A DNA stretch of 64,000 nt from Cognatishimia maritima (GCF_900129685.1 NZ_FQWM01000001.1:62001-126000); one strand, 5' to 3'. Positions 44,144-53,271 are shown, counted from the stretch's first letter. Notes: generated from the sequence alone by a model not told the origin. Numbers and translations are program-made.

Positions 44144-44173
44144 TGTCGCAAGGGGTAAGCTTATCTTGCGACA
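44144..44173. promoter_or_regulatory. 9-bp inverted repeat between the zeta-subunit gene and purC
   Basis: TGTCGCAAG (44144-44152) and CTTGCGACA (44165-44173) form a perfect inverted repeat with half-site centres 21 bp apart and a 12-base spacer. It lies 70 bases before purC. It could be an operator for either divergent gene, or a leader hairpin of purC. No T-tract follows, so it is not a terminator. Confidence 0.4.
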
Positions 44174-44243
44174 TTTCAATGCATGGATTAAGAGGGCGCC
44201 AAGAAGCGGGGAGTCGGTTCCTGCCCATCTAGAAAGTTCTCTC

Positions 44244-45005
44244 ATGGCACGCGGAAAGAAAATCTACGAAGGTAAAGCCAAGGTCCTTTATGAAGGCCCA
44301 GAGCCAGGCACAATCGTGCAATACTTCAAGGATGACGCGACCGCGTTCAACGCCGAGAAGAAAGACGTGATCGACGGCAAAGGCGTGCTGAACAACCGCC
44401 TGAGCGAGTTTTTCATGCTGGGACTGGGTCAGATTGGTGTACCGACGCACTTTCTGAAGCGCCTGAACATGCGTGAACAGCTTGTGCGTTCATGCGAGAT
44501 CATTCCGCTGGAAGTCATCGTGCGCAATTTTGCCGCAGGGTCGATGGCCAAGCGTCTGGGACTGGAAGAAGGCACGCAATTGTCGCGTCCTGTTGTGGAA
44601 TATAGCTACAAAGACGACGCGCTTGGCGATCCGCTGGTGCCAGAAGAATATATTGCTGCCTTTGGCTGGGCCAGCCCGCAGGACATGGAAGATATTCTAA
44701 GCATCGCTTTGCGCGTGAATGATTTCCTGTCTGGTGTGATGTATGGCGTTGGCATCAAGCTGATCGACTTCAAGATCGAGATCGGCCGCGTCTATGATGG
44801 CGATTTCCAACGTCTTGTGGTTGCGGATGAGATTTCTCCAGACAGCTGCCGCCTGTGGGATATCGAAACTGGTCGCAAGCTGGACAAAGACGTCTTCCGC
44901 CGCGATCTGGGCAATCTGACCGATGCCTATTCAGAGGTCGCGCGCCGTTTGGGTGTTCTGCCAAAGAACGCGACGCCCATCACCAAACCGACCCTGATCA
45001 ACTAA
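44244..45005 (+). CDS. purC: phosphoribosylaminoimidazole-succinocarboxamide synthase
   Basis: A 253-residue enzyme of purine synthesis that joins aspartate to CAIR with ATP, giving SAICAR. Landmarks are [13 protein letters not shown] at the start, [28 protein letters not shown], and [10 protein letters not shown] with [12 protein letters not shown]. The ATG at 44244 ([10 protein letters not shown]) is the usual start; the longer frame upstream lacks homology. It heads purC-purS-purQ; purL is not present next to them. Confidence 0.97.
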   Translation: MARGKKIYEGKAKVLYEGPEPGTIVQYFKDDATAFNAEKKDVIDGKGVLNNRLSEFFMLGLGQIGVPTHFLKRLNMREQLVRSCEIIPLEVIVRNFAAGSMAKRLGLEEGTQLSRPVVEYSYKDDALGDPLVPEEYIAAFGWASPQDMEDILSIALRVNDFLSGVMYGVGIKLIDFKIEIGRVYDGDFQRLVVADEISPDSCRLWDIETGRKLDKDVFRRDLGNLTDAYSEVARRLGVLPKNATPITKPTLIN

Positions 45006-45034
45006 GAGATCGCCCTGCCGCTGGTGGGGCGTTT

Positions 45035-45056
45035 GAGTATTTTTGGAAAGATGAAG
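45035..45056. repeat. intergenic repeat with GAGTATTTTTG core (copy 1)
   Basis: GAGTATTTTTG followed by GAAAGATGAAG lies in the purC-purS gap. A near-identical string recurs at 60134-60156 before the patatin gene. From memory, elements with this consensus are scattered between genes in Rhodobacteraceae. Confidence 0.5.
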
Positions 45057-45096
45057 CCGGGGACTGGGCTTCTATACCGAGCTGGAGAAAAACGAC

Positions 45097-45327
45097 ATGA
45101 AAGCACGTGTCTATGTGATGCTGAAAAACGGTGTTCTGGACCCACAGGGCGAAGCGGTGCGTCACGCACTCGGCTCTTTGGGGTTTGACGGCGTTGAGGG
45201 CGTGCGTCAGGGCAAAGTGATCGAACTTGATCTGGCAGAGGGCACCACCGAGGCGACCGTGACAGACATGTGCGAAAAGCTGTTGGCGAACACCGTGATC
45301 GAAAGCTACCGCGTGGAGCTGAACTGA
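45097..45327 (+). CDS. purS: phosphoribosylformylglycinamidine synthase subunit PurS
   Basis: A 76-residue structural subunit that links PurL and PurQ in the FGAM synthase complex. [20 protein letters not shown] and [15 protein letters not shown] are family blocks. GGAGAAAA precedes the ATG. The stop overlaps the purQ ATG (TGATG), so the two are coupled. Confidence 0.96.
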   Translation: MKARVYVMLKNGVLDPQGEAVRHALGSLGFDGVEGVRQGKVIELDLAEGTTEATVTDMCEKLLANTVIESYRVELN

Positions 45328-45995
45328 TGAAGGCAGCGGTTGTCGTTTTTCCGGGGTCCAACTGTGACCGCGACCTTGCGGTGGCCTTTGAACGGGCAGG
45401 CGCAGAGGTCAGCATGGTCTGGCACAAGGAAACCGCGCTGCCAGAAGGCGTTGACATCGTCGGCGTGCCAGGTGGCTTTTCCTATGGCGACTATCTGCGC
45501 TGTGGCGCGATTGCCGCCAATTCCCCAATCTGCCGCGCTGTTGTAAAACATGCCGAGGCCGGTGGGTTTGCTTTGGGCGTTTGCAACGGTTTTCAGATCC
45601 TGACGGAAACCGGTCTTTTGCCTGGCGCACTGCGTCGCAATGCAGGCTTGAAATACATCTGCCGCACCATTGGTCTGAAAGTAGAAACAACAGAGACCGC
45701 CTTTACCGCAGGCTATGCCAAAGGCGATGTGATCGATATTCCAATCGCGCACCATGATGGCAACTATTTCGCTGATGAAGACGTACTTGCGCGCCTGAAA
45801 GGTGAAGACCGTATCGCCTTCACGTACACCGACAACCCCAACGGGTCGGTTGCGGATATCGCAGGTGTTCTGTCGGCCAACAAACGTGTGCTTGGCATGA
45901 TGCCGCACCCGGAACGCGCGGCGGATTCCGGCCATGGCGGCACCGACGGAACGGCAATGTTTAGCGCATTGGTAGAGCAGGTCGTGTCTGCCTGA
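45327..45995 (+). CDS. purQ: phosphoribosylformylglycinamidine synthase subunit PurQ
   Basis: A 222-residue class I glutamine amidotransferase that supplies ammonia to PurL. The nucleophile is the Cys in GVCNGFQIL (about residue 86). The His and Glu of the triad lie in MMPHPERA near the C-terminus. [11 protein letters not shown] opens the protein. Translation is coupled to purS by a one-base overlap. No terminator is evident before dctB, 36 bases on. Confidence 0.97.
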   Translation: MKAAVVVFPGSNCDRDLAVAFERAGAEVSMVWHKETALPEGVDIVGVPGGFSYGDYLRCGAIAANSPICRAVVKHAEAGGFALGVCNGFQILTETGLLPGALRRNAGLKYICRTIGLKVETTETAFTAGYAKGDVIDIPIAHHDGNYFADEDVLARLKGEDRIAFTYTDNPNGSVADIAGVLSANKRVLGMMPHPERAADSGHGGTDGTAMFSALVEQVVSA

Positions 45996-46031
45996 CTTGA
46001 GTGCGCCGCAAGAGCGGCGTACCCTGACCCC

Positions 46032-47795
46032 ATGAGCGGGGAAAACGTGACTACTGGATCAACAAATCGATTGCGCACGGTCTCTTGGCGGGTGCGCGCG
46101 GCCCTCCTTGTGCTTTGCGTGATTGCAGGTACGGTGATCTGGGTCACAAACTCGCTTTTGACAGATCGTTTCACGCAAAACACCAGCAACCGGGCTGAAC
46201 TGCGGCTGGCGCTCTATTCCGGCAACCTACTATCGGAACTGCGCCGCAGCGCCATCGTGCCGCAACTTTTGGCACGTGATCCAGAATTGATCCGAGCGCT
46301 GGAAACCGGCGACTATAGCCAATCCACCGCACGCTTGATTTCTTTTGTCGAAGAAATTGGCGCGGCGTCCTTGGTCCTTTTGGATGCCGATGCCCGCACG
46401 GTGGCGGCGACCGATCGCAATCGATTGGGCGAAAGCCACCGTCAATCCGCCCATTTCGTTGAGGCGATGCGCTCTAACGCGACGGTTTTCACGGTCGAGC
46501 CGCGAGACAGCGCGGGTTACACTTTTACCTATTCGCGCAAAATGGATGACCTGAATGTCCCGCTTGGGGTCATTGTGGTTGAGGTCGACCTGCAGAAATT
46601 TGAACGCGCCTGGGCTGGGATTTCCGATGCGGTTCTGGTGACGGACTCAGAAGGGACGATCATCTTGGCAACAGAGCCACGTTGGCGCGGCCTGACCGAA
46701 GATGCGGCCCTTGTGCGTCAACCGCCGCAAGGGGCCATTGAGCGCGCCATTCAGGCGACATCCGATTGGACAGCGCTGTCAGCTGATGCCTATTTGCAAG
46801 GCGAGGCGGTGATGCGCAAAGAGGCGCGCATTCCATTTCGTGGCTGGCAAATCGCCAGTTTTACCGCCTACACCAATGTACGTGAGCGCGTGAATGCCGT
46901 CCTTGCGCTCGAGATCATGGGATTCGCAATCCTATTGGCGCTGGCGTTCTATTTTCTTAGTCGAAAGAACGCCTTGCGCATGGCCTTGTTTCAGCGAGAG
47001 TCGGCAAGCCTTCGCGCATTGAATACCCGGTTGCAGCGGGAAATTGCCGAGCGGGAACGCATGCAGGCAAGCCTTGAAGTGGCCGAACAAAGCCTCGCGC
47101 AGAGTTCGAAACTGGCCGCTCTGGGCGAGATGTCAGCGGCCGTTTCGCACGAGCTGAACCAACCTTTGGCGGCGATGAAAACATACCTCGCGGGTGCGCG
47201 GTTGCTGGTGCGTCGCAACCGCCCTGAAGAGGCCCTGACCTCCTTCACCCGGATCGACGATTTGATCGAACGGATGGGGGCCATCACCAAGCAGTTGAAA
47301 AGCTATGCCCGCAAAGGCGGAGAGGACTTTCGCCCTGTAGAACTTGGGCAAGCTTTGGGGTCTGCGCTCTCGATGATGGAACCGCAATTGCGGCAACGGC
47401 AGGTCAAGATCAGCCGTATCGTACCCGATGATCCGGTGCTTGTGATGGGCGATCAGGTGCGGATTGAGCAGGTCATGGTCAACCTATTGCGCAATGCTTT
47501 GGACGCCACTAAGGGCGAAGACGAGCCTGAGATCGAGGTGTTGCTGGCCGCGGGTGAAACCGCGACCCTGACGGTGCGCGACAATGGGCCGGGGATCGAA
47601 GATCTCGATAGCCTGTTTGAACCCTTCTACACCACCAAGCAGCCGGGCGACGGGGTTGGGCTGGGGCTTGCCATTTCCTCTGGGATCGTGAACGACCTAG
47701 GCGGTCGACTAACCGCCAGAAACGGTCAGGGGCGGGGGGCTGTATTTGAAATGCAGCTTCCTATCTTAACAGGTGAGATTGAAGCTGCGGAATAA
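46032..47795 (+). CDS. dctB: DctB-type membrane sensor histidine kinase
   Basis: A 587-residue kinase. Membrane helices at about 20-40 and 293-312 enclose a periplasmic double-PAS-like sensor region, as in C4-dicarboxylate sensor DctB. A coiled coil follows (REIAERERMQASLEVAEQ). The phosphoacceptor is His near 376 (AAVSHELNQPLAAMKTYLAG). The ATPase domain has NLLRNALDATKG, DNGPGIED and GVGLGLAISSGI. It pairs with dctD 14 bases downstream. No dct transporter genes are in the window, so the target is not local. Confidence 0.9.
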   Translation: MSGENVTTGSTNRLRTVSWRVRAALLVLCVIAGTVIWVTNSLLTDRFTQNTSNRAELRLALYSGNLLSELRRSAIVPQLLARDPELIRALETGDYSQSTARLISFVEEIGAASLVLLDADARTVAATDRNRLGESHRQSAHFVEAMRSNATVFTVEPRDSAGYTFTYSRKMDDLNVPLGVIVVEVDLQKFERAWAGISDAVLVTDSEGTIILATEPRWRGLTEDAALVRQPPQGAIERAIQATSDWTALSADAYLQGEAVMRKEARIPFRGWQIASFTAYTNVRERVNAVLALEIMGFAILLALAFYFLSRKNALRMALFQRESASLRALNTRLQREIAERERMQASLEVAEQSLAQSSKLAALGEMSAAVSHELNQPLAAMKTYLAGARLLVRRNRPEEALTSFTRIDDLIERMGAITKQLKSYARKGGEDFRPVELGQALGSALSMMEPQLRQRQVKISRIVPDDPVLVMGDQVRIEQVMVNLLRNALDATKGEDEPEIEVLLAAGETATLTVRDNGPGIEDLDSLFEPFYTTKQPGDGVGLGLAISSGIVNDLGGRLTARNGQGRGAVFEMQLPILTGEIEAAE

Positions 47796-47809
47796 CGCGG
47801 AGAGAATGT

Positions 47810-49144
47810 ATGGCTCAGGCAATGAAAATCGCGATCGTGGATGACGAGAAAGACATGCGTCAGTCCATTAGCCAATGGTTGGCGCTTTCGGGATATGACA
47901 CCGAAACCTTCGCCAGTGCCGAGGAGGCACTGAAGGTTCTGGGGCCGGAATATCCGGGCATTGTGATTTCTGACATCAAGATGCCGGGTATGGACGGCAT
48001 GCAGTTTTTGAAAAAGCTGATGGGGTCTGACAGCGCCCTGCCAGTGATTATGATCACCGGCCATGGCGATGTTCCCATGGCGGTAGAAGCCATGCGTGTC
48101 GGCGCGTTTGACTTCCTTGAAAAGCCTTTCAACCCCGACCGGATGAGCCAGCTTGCCAAAAAAGCGGCCAATGCGCGGCGTTTGACATTGGACAACCGTA
48201 TTCTGCGCAAAGAGCTGTCTGACGGCTCTCAGTTGATGAAAAAGCTGATTGGGTCCTCGCCCGTCGTATCGCGTTTGAAAGAGGATATCCTCGACCTGGG
48301 TCAAGCCGACGGCCACGTGTTGATTGATGGCGAAACCGGTACTGGGAAAACCCTGGTTGCCCATGCGTTACACGCTGTTGGCAGCCGGGCCGGGAAGAAA
48401 TTCGTTCTGGTCAGCTGTTCAGCCCTAGAAGAAGACGCCCTGACGAAACGCCTTTTTGGGCCAATGATGCCCGAGGACACACAACTGCCCGCCATCGAAG
48501 AGGCGCGCGGTGGTACCTTGGTTCTGGAAGATATCGAAGCGCTGTCTGATACCCTGCAGGCGCGGCTTCTGAGTGTGATCAACGATCAGGGCACACCCGC
48601 TGAAACTCGGATTGTGGCGATCTGTAATTTGCAGGAGCAGAACCGCACCTGCGAAGACGCGCTGCGGTCTGATCTGTTTTACCGCCTTGCCGCACTGCGC
48701 ATTACCGTGCCGCCGCTGCGTCAACGGGGCGAAGACATCCTAACGCTGTTCACCCGCCATGCGGAACAGTTTGCCGATGAATACGGCTGTGACGCGCCGC
48801 AAGTGTCCGCGCAGGAAGCGGCGCAATTGTTGCAAGCGCCTTGGCCCGGCAATGTGCGGCAGTTGATCAACCTCGCCGAACGCGCGGTGCTGCAATCGCG
48901 CCGGGGCGGCGGGACCATCGCCTCGCTCTTGATGAACGATCACGAGGAAATGCAACCCGTGATGACGACCGAGGGCAAGCCGCTGAAAGAATACGTCGAA
49001 GCTTTTGAACGCATGCTGATCGACAATACCATGCGGCGTCATCGTGGCTCCATCGCCTCTGTTATGGAAGAACTCTGTCTGCCGCGCCGGACCTTGAACG
49101 AGAAAATGGCGAAATACGGCCTGCAGCGCGCCGATTATCTATAG
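47810..49144 (+). CDS. dctD: DctD-type response regulator with degenerate AAA+ domain
   Basis: A 444-residue NtrC-family regulator. The receiver's phosphoacceptor is Asp55 (IVISDIKMPGMDG). Walker A is intact (GETGTGKT, 174-181). The region that should hold GAFTGA reads LFGPMMPEDTQLPAIEEARGG, so that loop is absent. Walker B reads TLVLEDIE (236-243) with the usual Asp-Glu swapped to Glu-Asp. The C-terminal HTH (HRGSIASVMEELCLPRRTLNEK) remains. Sigma-54 activation is therefore unlikely, and ATP hydrolysis doubtful. It follows dctB by 14 bases. ATG at 47810, or 47822. Confidence 0.9.
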   Translation: MAQAMKIAIVDDEKDMRQSISQWLALSGYDTETFASAEEALKVLGPEYPGIVISDIKMPGMDGMQFLKKLMGSDSALPVIMITGHGDVPMAVEAMRVGAFDFLEKPFNPDRMSQLAKKAANARRLTLDNRILRKELSDGSQLMKKLIGSSPVVSRLKEDILDLGQADGHVLIDGETGTGKTLVAHALHAVGSRAGKKFVLVSCSALEEDALTKRLFGPMMPEDTQLPAIEEARGGTLVLEDIEALSDTLQARLLSVINDQGTPAETRIVAICNLQEQNRTCEDALRSDLFYRLAALRITVPPLRQRGEDILTLFTRHAEQFADEYGCDAPQVSAQEAAQLLQAPWPGNVRQLINLAERAVLQSRRGGGTIASLLMNDHEEMQPVMTTEGKPLKEYVEAFERMLIDNTMRRHRGSIASVMEELCLPRRTLNEKMAKYGLQRADYL

Positions 49145-49161
49145 CCACTGCAATGTAGTGA

Positions 49162-49187
49162 CATGACAGGTGATCGTGGTGGTCATG
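49162..49187. promoter_or_regulatory. inverted repeat CATGAC...GTCATG after dctD
   Basis: CATGAC (49162-49167) and GTCATG (49182-49187) are separated by 14 bases, followed by a small hairpin GGATG-TTTA-CATCC. They lie between dctD and the HAD gene and may be an operator or a weak transcription end. Confidence 0.25.
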
Positions 49188-49242
49188 GGATGTTTACATC
49201 CAAGGTGTTAACCCGCTCCTATATGAATTTACGGAGTTTCCC

Positions 49243-49920
49243 ATGACATCTTACGCCGCGTATCTCTTTGATATGGATGGACTCCTGCTTGATACAGAGC
49301 GTCTCTTTATGGTGCCGCTTGTCACATTGGCCGCGCGTGAAGGGATCGATGCATCAGCAGCAGAGGCGTTTTATCTGGATCTGATCGGGACAAGCGTGGC
49401 CGAGACGTCTCGTCGGCTAGAGACCTTCTTGCCTCCGCATATTGATGTTTCAGCTTTTGAAGCAAATTGGCGGCTGGAGTACGATGCCCTTGTCGCAAAG
49501 CATGTTCCGCTGAGACCATATGCAAAAGAAGTGTTGGACGCGTTGAAGTCGCAGGGCGCGCGCATGGCCCTCGTGACGTCGACACATGGCGCTTCTGCCC
49601 GATCGAAACTGACCAAAGCCGGCATCATTGACTATTTTGAACTTATCAAAGCGGGCGATGAAGTCAGCGCCAATAAGCCCGATCCGGCTCCGTATCGAGA
49701 GGCCGCGAAGGGGTTGGGTGTTGATCCAAAGGACTGCGTCGCCTTTGAAGACAGTGATACAGGCACCACCTCGGCGATACGGGCAGGGTGTTTGACCTAT
49801 CAAATCCCGGATTTGCGCCCCATTGGGAAACCCTTGCCAAATCTGGGTCAGAAAATGGCGCAAACCCTATGGGAAGCGGCGCGAGACCTGGGGGTCATTA
49901 ATCCGGCATTGACGTCTTGA
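49243..49920 (+). CDS. HAD-superfamily hydrolase (beta-phosphoglucomutase-like)
   Basis: A 225-residue cytoplasmic HAD phosphatase. The nucleophile and acid are Asp10 and Asp12 (LFDMDGLLLDT). Motif II is LVTSTHGAS, the lysine lies in SANKPDPAPY, and the acidic motif is VAFEDSDTGTTSAI. The helical cap follows motif I, as in sugar phosphatases and phosphoglucomutases. The substrate is unknown. ATG has CGGAG upstream. Confidence 0.92.
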   Translation: MTSYAAYLFDMDGLLLDTERLFMVPLVTLAAREGIDASAAEAFYLDLIGTSVAETSRRLETFLPPHIDVSAFEANWRLEYDALVAKHVPLRPYAKEVLDALKSQGARMALVTSTHGASARSKLTKAGIIDYFELIKAGDEVSANKPDPAPYREAAKGLGVDPKDCVAFEDSDTGTTSAIRAGCLTYQIPDLRPIGKPLPNLGQKMAQTLWEAARDLGVINPALTS

Positions 49921-49944
49921 TTGTAGCTTGATGACGATTACCCA

Positions 49945-49974
49945 TTGTGTTTTCCACAGGCCTGCCCTTATGTA
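49945..49974 (+). promoter_or_regulatory. possible rne promoter
   Basis: TTGTGT (49945-49950) and TATGTA (49969-49974) are 18 bases apart, a moderate match to the housekeeping promoter pattern. A start near 49981 would give a leader of about 350 nt to the rne ATG. Confidence 0.3.
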
Positions 49975-49980
49975 GGGGTG

Positions 49981-50329
49981 ATGGATTGCGTAATTTGACG
50001 CACCGCATGAGTTTCGCTGGTTGAAGGCCGCGAAGGACGCTGAAGCGCCCGGATTTCAACCAGACCGATTATGCCCCTTGGTAACGCCAAGGTGCAAAAG
50101 AACCGCCCGGACCGCGACATCGCGACGGGTATGTAATTGGCGCCAGTAGGCGTCGGAGAAGAACCGCGATGAAGCGCGCGCTGACATATACAGACCGAGC
50201 AGAGGCCGCCAGCGGCCCTCTTGGCCGCGCGACTTACATTGCCACGACTAGACACTCCCCGCAAAGCAACGTTCCGCCCGGATTGACACCCCGGCGCGCG
50301 CAGCATTCGCGTGGGTGCACACGGAAAAC
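49981..50329 (+). ncRNA. long structured 5' leader of rne
   Basis: The 409-base gap between the HAD gene and rne holds no convincing gene. It contains a 9-bp stem CTGGTTGAA/TTCAACCAG (50017-50025 and 50055-50063), a hairpin CCTTGG-TAACG-CCAAGG (50076-50092), and further GC-rich short stems. RNase E mRNAs in enterobacteria have a long leader through which RNase E limits its own synthesis; a similar autoregulatory leader is inferred here, though the structure need not be homologous. Confidence 0.4.
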
Positions 50330-53230
50330 ATGGCTAAGAAAATGCTCATCGATGCCACCCACGCGGAAGAAACCCGCGTTGTGGTGGTCGACGGAAACAA
50401 GGTTGAGGAATTTGACTTTGAATCCGAAAACAAACGCCAGCTTGCTGGCAATATCTATCTAGCAAAAGTCACACGGGTTGAACCGTCTCTGCAGGCGGCC
50501 TTTGTAGACTATGGCGGCAACCGCCATGGCTTCCTCGCTTTTTCGGAAATTCATCCTGACTACTATCAGATCCCGGTCGCGGACCGCGAAGCCCTGATGG
50601 AAGAAGAACGCGCCTACGCTGAAGCACAGAAAGCGCGTGATGAAGAGGACGAAAAGCCCAAGCCAAAACGGGCGCGTCGTTCGCGCTCCAAGACCCGGAC
50701 CAAAAAGGCAGAGGCAACGCCAACTGTTGATCAGACTGCTGAGCCAGCAACCGATCAAATCGAAGGCATGGAAACCATTGACCTTGAGGATGGCAATGCC
50801 CCTCAGGACGATGCGCCTGCGCTGATCGAAGACACGGCTGCCGTTGCAAGCGACCCTGCGCCAGTCGCAGAGCCTGCTGTGGCAGATGACGCTGCACCTA
50901 TCGAGGCGACCGAACAGGTCGACACACCTGCAGAGGACTCTGCGGCGGAGATCGTCTCTGAAAAAACGACGGATACTGCCGACGCTTCAGATGAAGCAGA
51001 TGACGACAAGCCAGGCAAAACCATGGCTGCGAAGTCCGACGGCGATGAGAAAGACGCCGTAGCCACTCAGGACCCTGAGACGGGTGATGAAACCGTCAAG
51101 GATGCAGCCCCAGCTGCGAATGACGATGAGGACGCCGCCGAAGAAGACCCGGCTGCTGGCGCAGAAGAAGATGACGCCAAGCCGCGCAAACGGTCTAAGG
51201 CCAGCGAAAAAGACGAGACCATCGAATCTGTCGCCGATGATGATGACAGCGACGATATCCGTCCGCCCCGCAAGCCTCGTCCGCGACGCTACAAAATTCA
51301 GGAAGTGATCAAGGTTCGTCAGATCCTTCTGGTGCAGGTCGTTAAAGAAGAACGCGGCAACAAAGGCGCCGCGCTGACCACATATCTAAGCCTTGCAGGC
51401 CGCTACTGTGTTCTGATGCCAAACACCGCACGCGGTGGCGGTATCAGCCGCAAAATCACCAATGTCGCGGACCGCAAGAAGCTGAAAGAAATCGCGAATG
51501 AGATCGACGTGCCGTCGGGCGCAGGTCTGATTATTCGAACGGCCGGGGCGAAACGCACCAAATCCGAGATCAAGCGCGACTATGAATACCTGCAACGTCT
51601 GTGGGAACAAATCCGCGAACTGACGCTGAAATCCACAGCGCCAGCGAAGATCTACGAAGAGGGCGACCTGATCAAACGGTCGATCCGCGACCTTTATTCA
51701 CGCGAGATTGACGAGGTTCTGGTCGAAGGTGAACGCGGTTACCGCATCGCCAAGGACTTCATGAAAATGATCATGCCGTCCCACGCCAAGAACGTGAAAA
51801 ACTATCAGGACTCGCTGCCTTTGCTCGCGCGTTATCAGGTGGAAAGCTACCTTGGTGGCATGTTCAACCCGACCGTGCAGTTGAAATCCGGCGGCTACAT
51901 TGTGATTGGCGTGACCGAGGCGCTGGTGGCGATTGATGTGAACTCTGGTCGGGCGACCAAGGAAAGCTCCATCGAAGAGACCGCAACCAAGACCAACTTG
52001 GAAGCCGCCGAAGAAGTGGCACGCCAATTGCGCCTGCGTGACCTTGCGGGTCTGATCGTGATCGATTTCATCGACATGGACGAGCGCAAGAACAACCTGG
52101 CGGTTGAAAAGCGTCTGAAAGACAAGCTGAAAACGGACCGCGCGCGCATTCAAGTGGGTCGCATTTCGGGCTTTGGCTTGTTGGAAATGTCCCGTCAGCG
52201 TCTGCGTCCGGGTATGATCGAGGCGACGACACAGCCATGTCCGGCGTGTCACGGCACGGGCTTGATCCGCTCTGACGACAACCTTGCCCTGAACATCCTG
52301 CGCCAGATCGAAGAAGAAGGCACGCGCCGTCGCTCTCGTGAGGTTTTGGTCAAAGTACCGGTGGCGATTGCCAACTATCTGATGAACCAAAAGCGCGAGC
52401 ATATCGCACAGATCGAGGCCCGCTATGGTCTGTCGGTGCGTGTTGAAGCTGACCCGCATCTGGTTTCGCCTGATTTCTCGATTGAGAAGTTCAAAACGGC
52501 GACACGTGTTGTGCCAGAGCCAAGTGCAGCCGTTGTATCGGTTGATACAAACCTTATGGATCAGATCGATAACGACATCGAAGATGCCGAAATCGTTGAG
52601 GAAACGCCGACGGAAGAAGCGACATCTGAGGACGAGACCAAGCCAAAGAAACGTCGCCGCCGCCGGCGTCGGCGCAGCAAGTCCAAAACGGGCGATTATC
52701 AGAACGATGATCAGTCGCAGGACAACGATGAAAAGTCTGATGACAACGCGGAACAGTCTGCGCAGCCTGAAGACCCCAAATCTGATGAGGCTGTAGAAAG
52801 CGCCCCGAACGAGGTGGCTGAAGGAACTCAGGAAGGCGAAGCTGCTGAGGCGGAAGCCAAGACAGAAGAAAAGCCAAAACGCACACGCCGCAGCCGGTCT
52901 TCCAGCAAGTCCAAGAAAAAGGACGACGCGCCCAAGGCTGATGCACCAGTGGCTGACGATGCCGCAAAGGAAAACGCACCTGCTGAGACCCCAGCAGAAA
53001 CGCCCGCAGCGGAAACTTTGGCCGAAGCTGTCGAAGCAGAGCCAACCGCCGACAAACCAGCAGAGGTTGTTGCCGCAGCCAGCGAAGACGCGGGCGACGT
53101 TCAGGTGCTTGAGAAAGAAGCCGAGCCAGAGGTTGCAGTAGAGCCAGCAGCCGAGGCACCCAAACCCGAAGCGGCAAAGGCAGATGAACCTGCCAAGCCG
53201 AAACGACGCGGTTGGTGGTCAATCAAATAA
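50330..53230 (+). CDS. rne: ribonuclease E
   Basis: A 966-residue endoribonuclease for mRNA decay and rRNA processing. The S1 domain is split: its first half (NIYLAKVTRVEPSLQAAFVD to about residue 90) and second half (YKIQEVIKVRQILLVQVVKE from about 320) are separated by about 220 acidic, Glu/Asp/Ala-rich residues. The catalytic DNase-I-like core holds VAIDVNSGRATKES (about 531-544) and LIVIDFIDM. The zinc link is CPACHGTG near 635. The C-terminal third is a disordered scaffold with Arg-rich blocks (KKRRRRRRRRSKSK) ending PKRRGWWSIK. ATG at 50330. Confidence 0.96.
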   Translation: MAKKMLIDATHAEETRVVVVDGNKVEEFDFESENKRQLAGNIYLAKVTRVEPSLQAAFVDYGGNRHGFLAFSEIHPDYYQIPVADREALMEEERAYAEAQKARDEEDEKPKPKRARRSRSKTRTKKAEATPTVDQTAEPATDQIEGMETIDLEDGNAPQDDAPALIEDTAAVASDPAPVAEPAVADDAAPIEATEQVDTPAEDSAAEIVSEKTTDTADASDEADDDKPGKTMAAKSDGDEKDAVATQDPETGDETVKDAAPAANDDEDAAEEDPAAGAEEDDAKPRKRSKASEKDETIESVADDDDSDDIRPPRKPRPRRYKIQEVIKVRQILLVQVVKEERGNKGAALTTYLSLAGRYCVLMPNTARGGGISRKITNVADRKKLKEIANEIDVPSGAGLIIRTAGAKRTKSEIKRDYEYLQRLWEQIRELTLKSTAPAKIYEEGDLIKRSIRDLYSREIDEVLVEGERGYRIAKDFMKMIMPSHAKNVKNYQDSLPLLARYQVESYLGGMFNPTVQLKSGGYIVIGVTEALVAIDVNSGRATKESSIEETATKTNLEAAEEVARQLRLRDLAGLIVIDFIDMDERKNNLAVEKRLKDKLKTDRARIQVGRISGFGLLEMSRQRLRPGMIEATTQPCPACHGTGLIRSDDNLALNILRQIEEEGTRRRSREVLVKVPVAIANYLMNQKREHIAQIEARYGLSVRVEADPHLVSPDFSIEKFKTATRVVPEPSAAVVSVDTNLMDQIDNDIEDAEIVEETPTEEATSEDETKPKKRRRRRRRRSKSKTGDYQNDDQSQDNDEKSDDNAEQSAQPEDPKSDEAVESAPNEVAEGTQEGEAAEAEAKTEEKPKRTRRSRSSSKSKKKDDAPKADAPVADDAAKENAPAETPAETPAAETLAEAVEAEPTADKPAEVVAAASEDAGDVQVLEKEAEPEVAVEPAAEAPKPEAAKADEPAKPKRRGWWSIK

Positions 53231-53238
53231 AACTAAAG

Positions 53239-53264
53239 CGCCGGGTTCCTGACCCGGCGTTTTC
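53239..53264 (+). terminator. rne terminator
   Basis: CGCCGGGT-TCCTG-ACCCGGCG is followed by TTTTC on the plus strand, 8 bases after the rne stop. It lies between convergent rne and tusA and may act on both. Confidence 0.75.
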
Positions 53265-53271
53265 ATTTGGA

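Noticed and set aside
49950-49958. TTTTCCACA, a match to the DnaA-box pattern
   Set aside because: It is a single box with no cluster, no AT-rich unwinding region and no origin-type genes nearby.
51698-52459. Open frame of 253 codons on the minus strand
   Set aside because: It is antisense to the catalytic core of rne and has no ribosome site or known motif.
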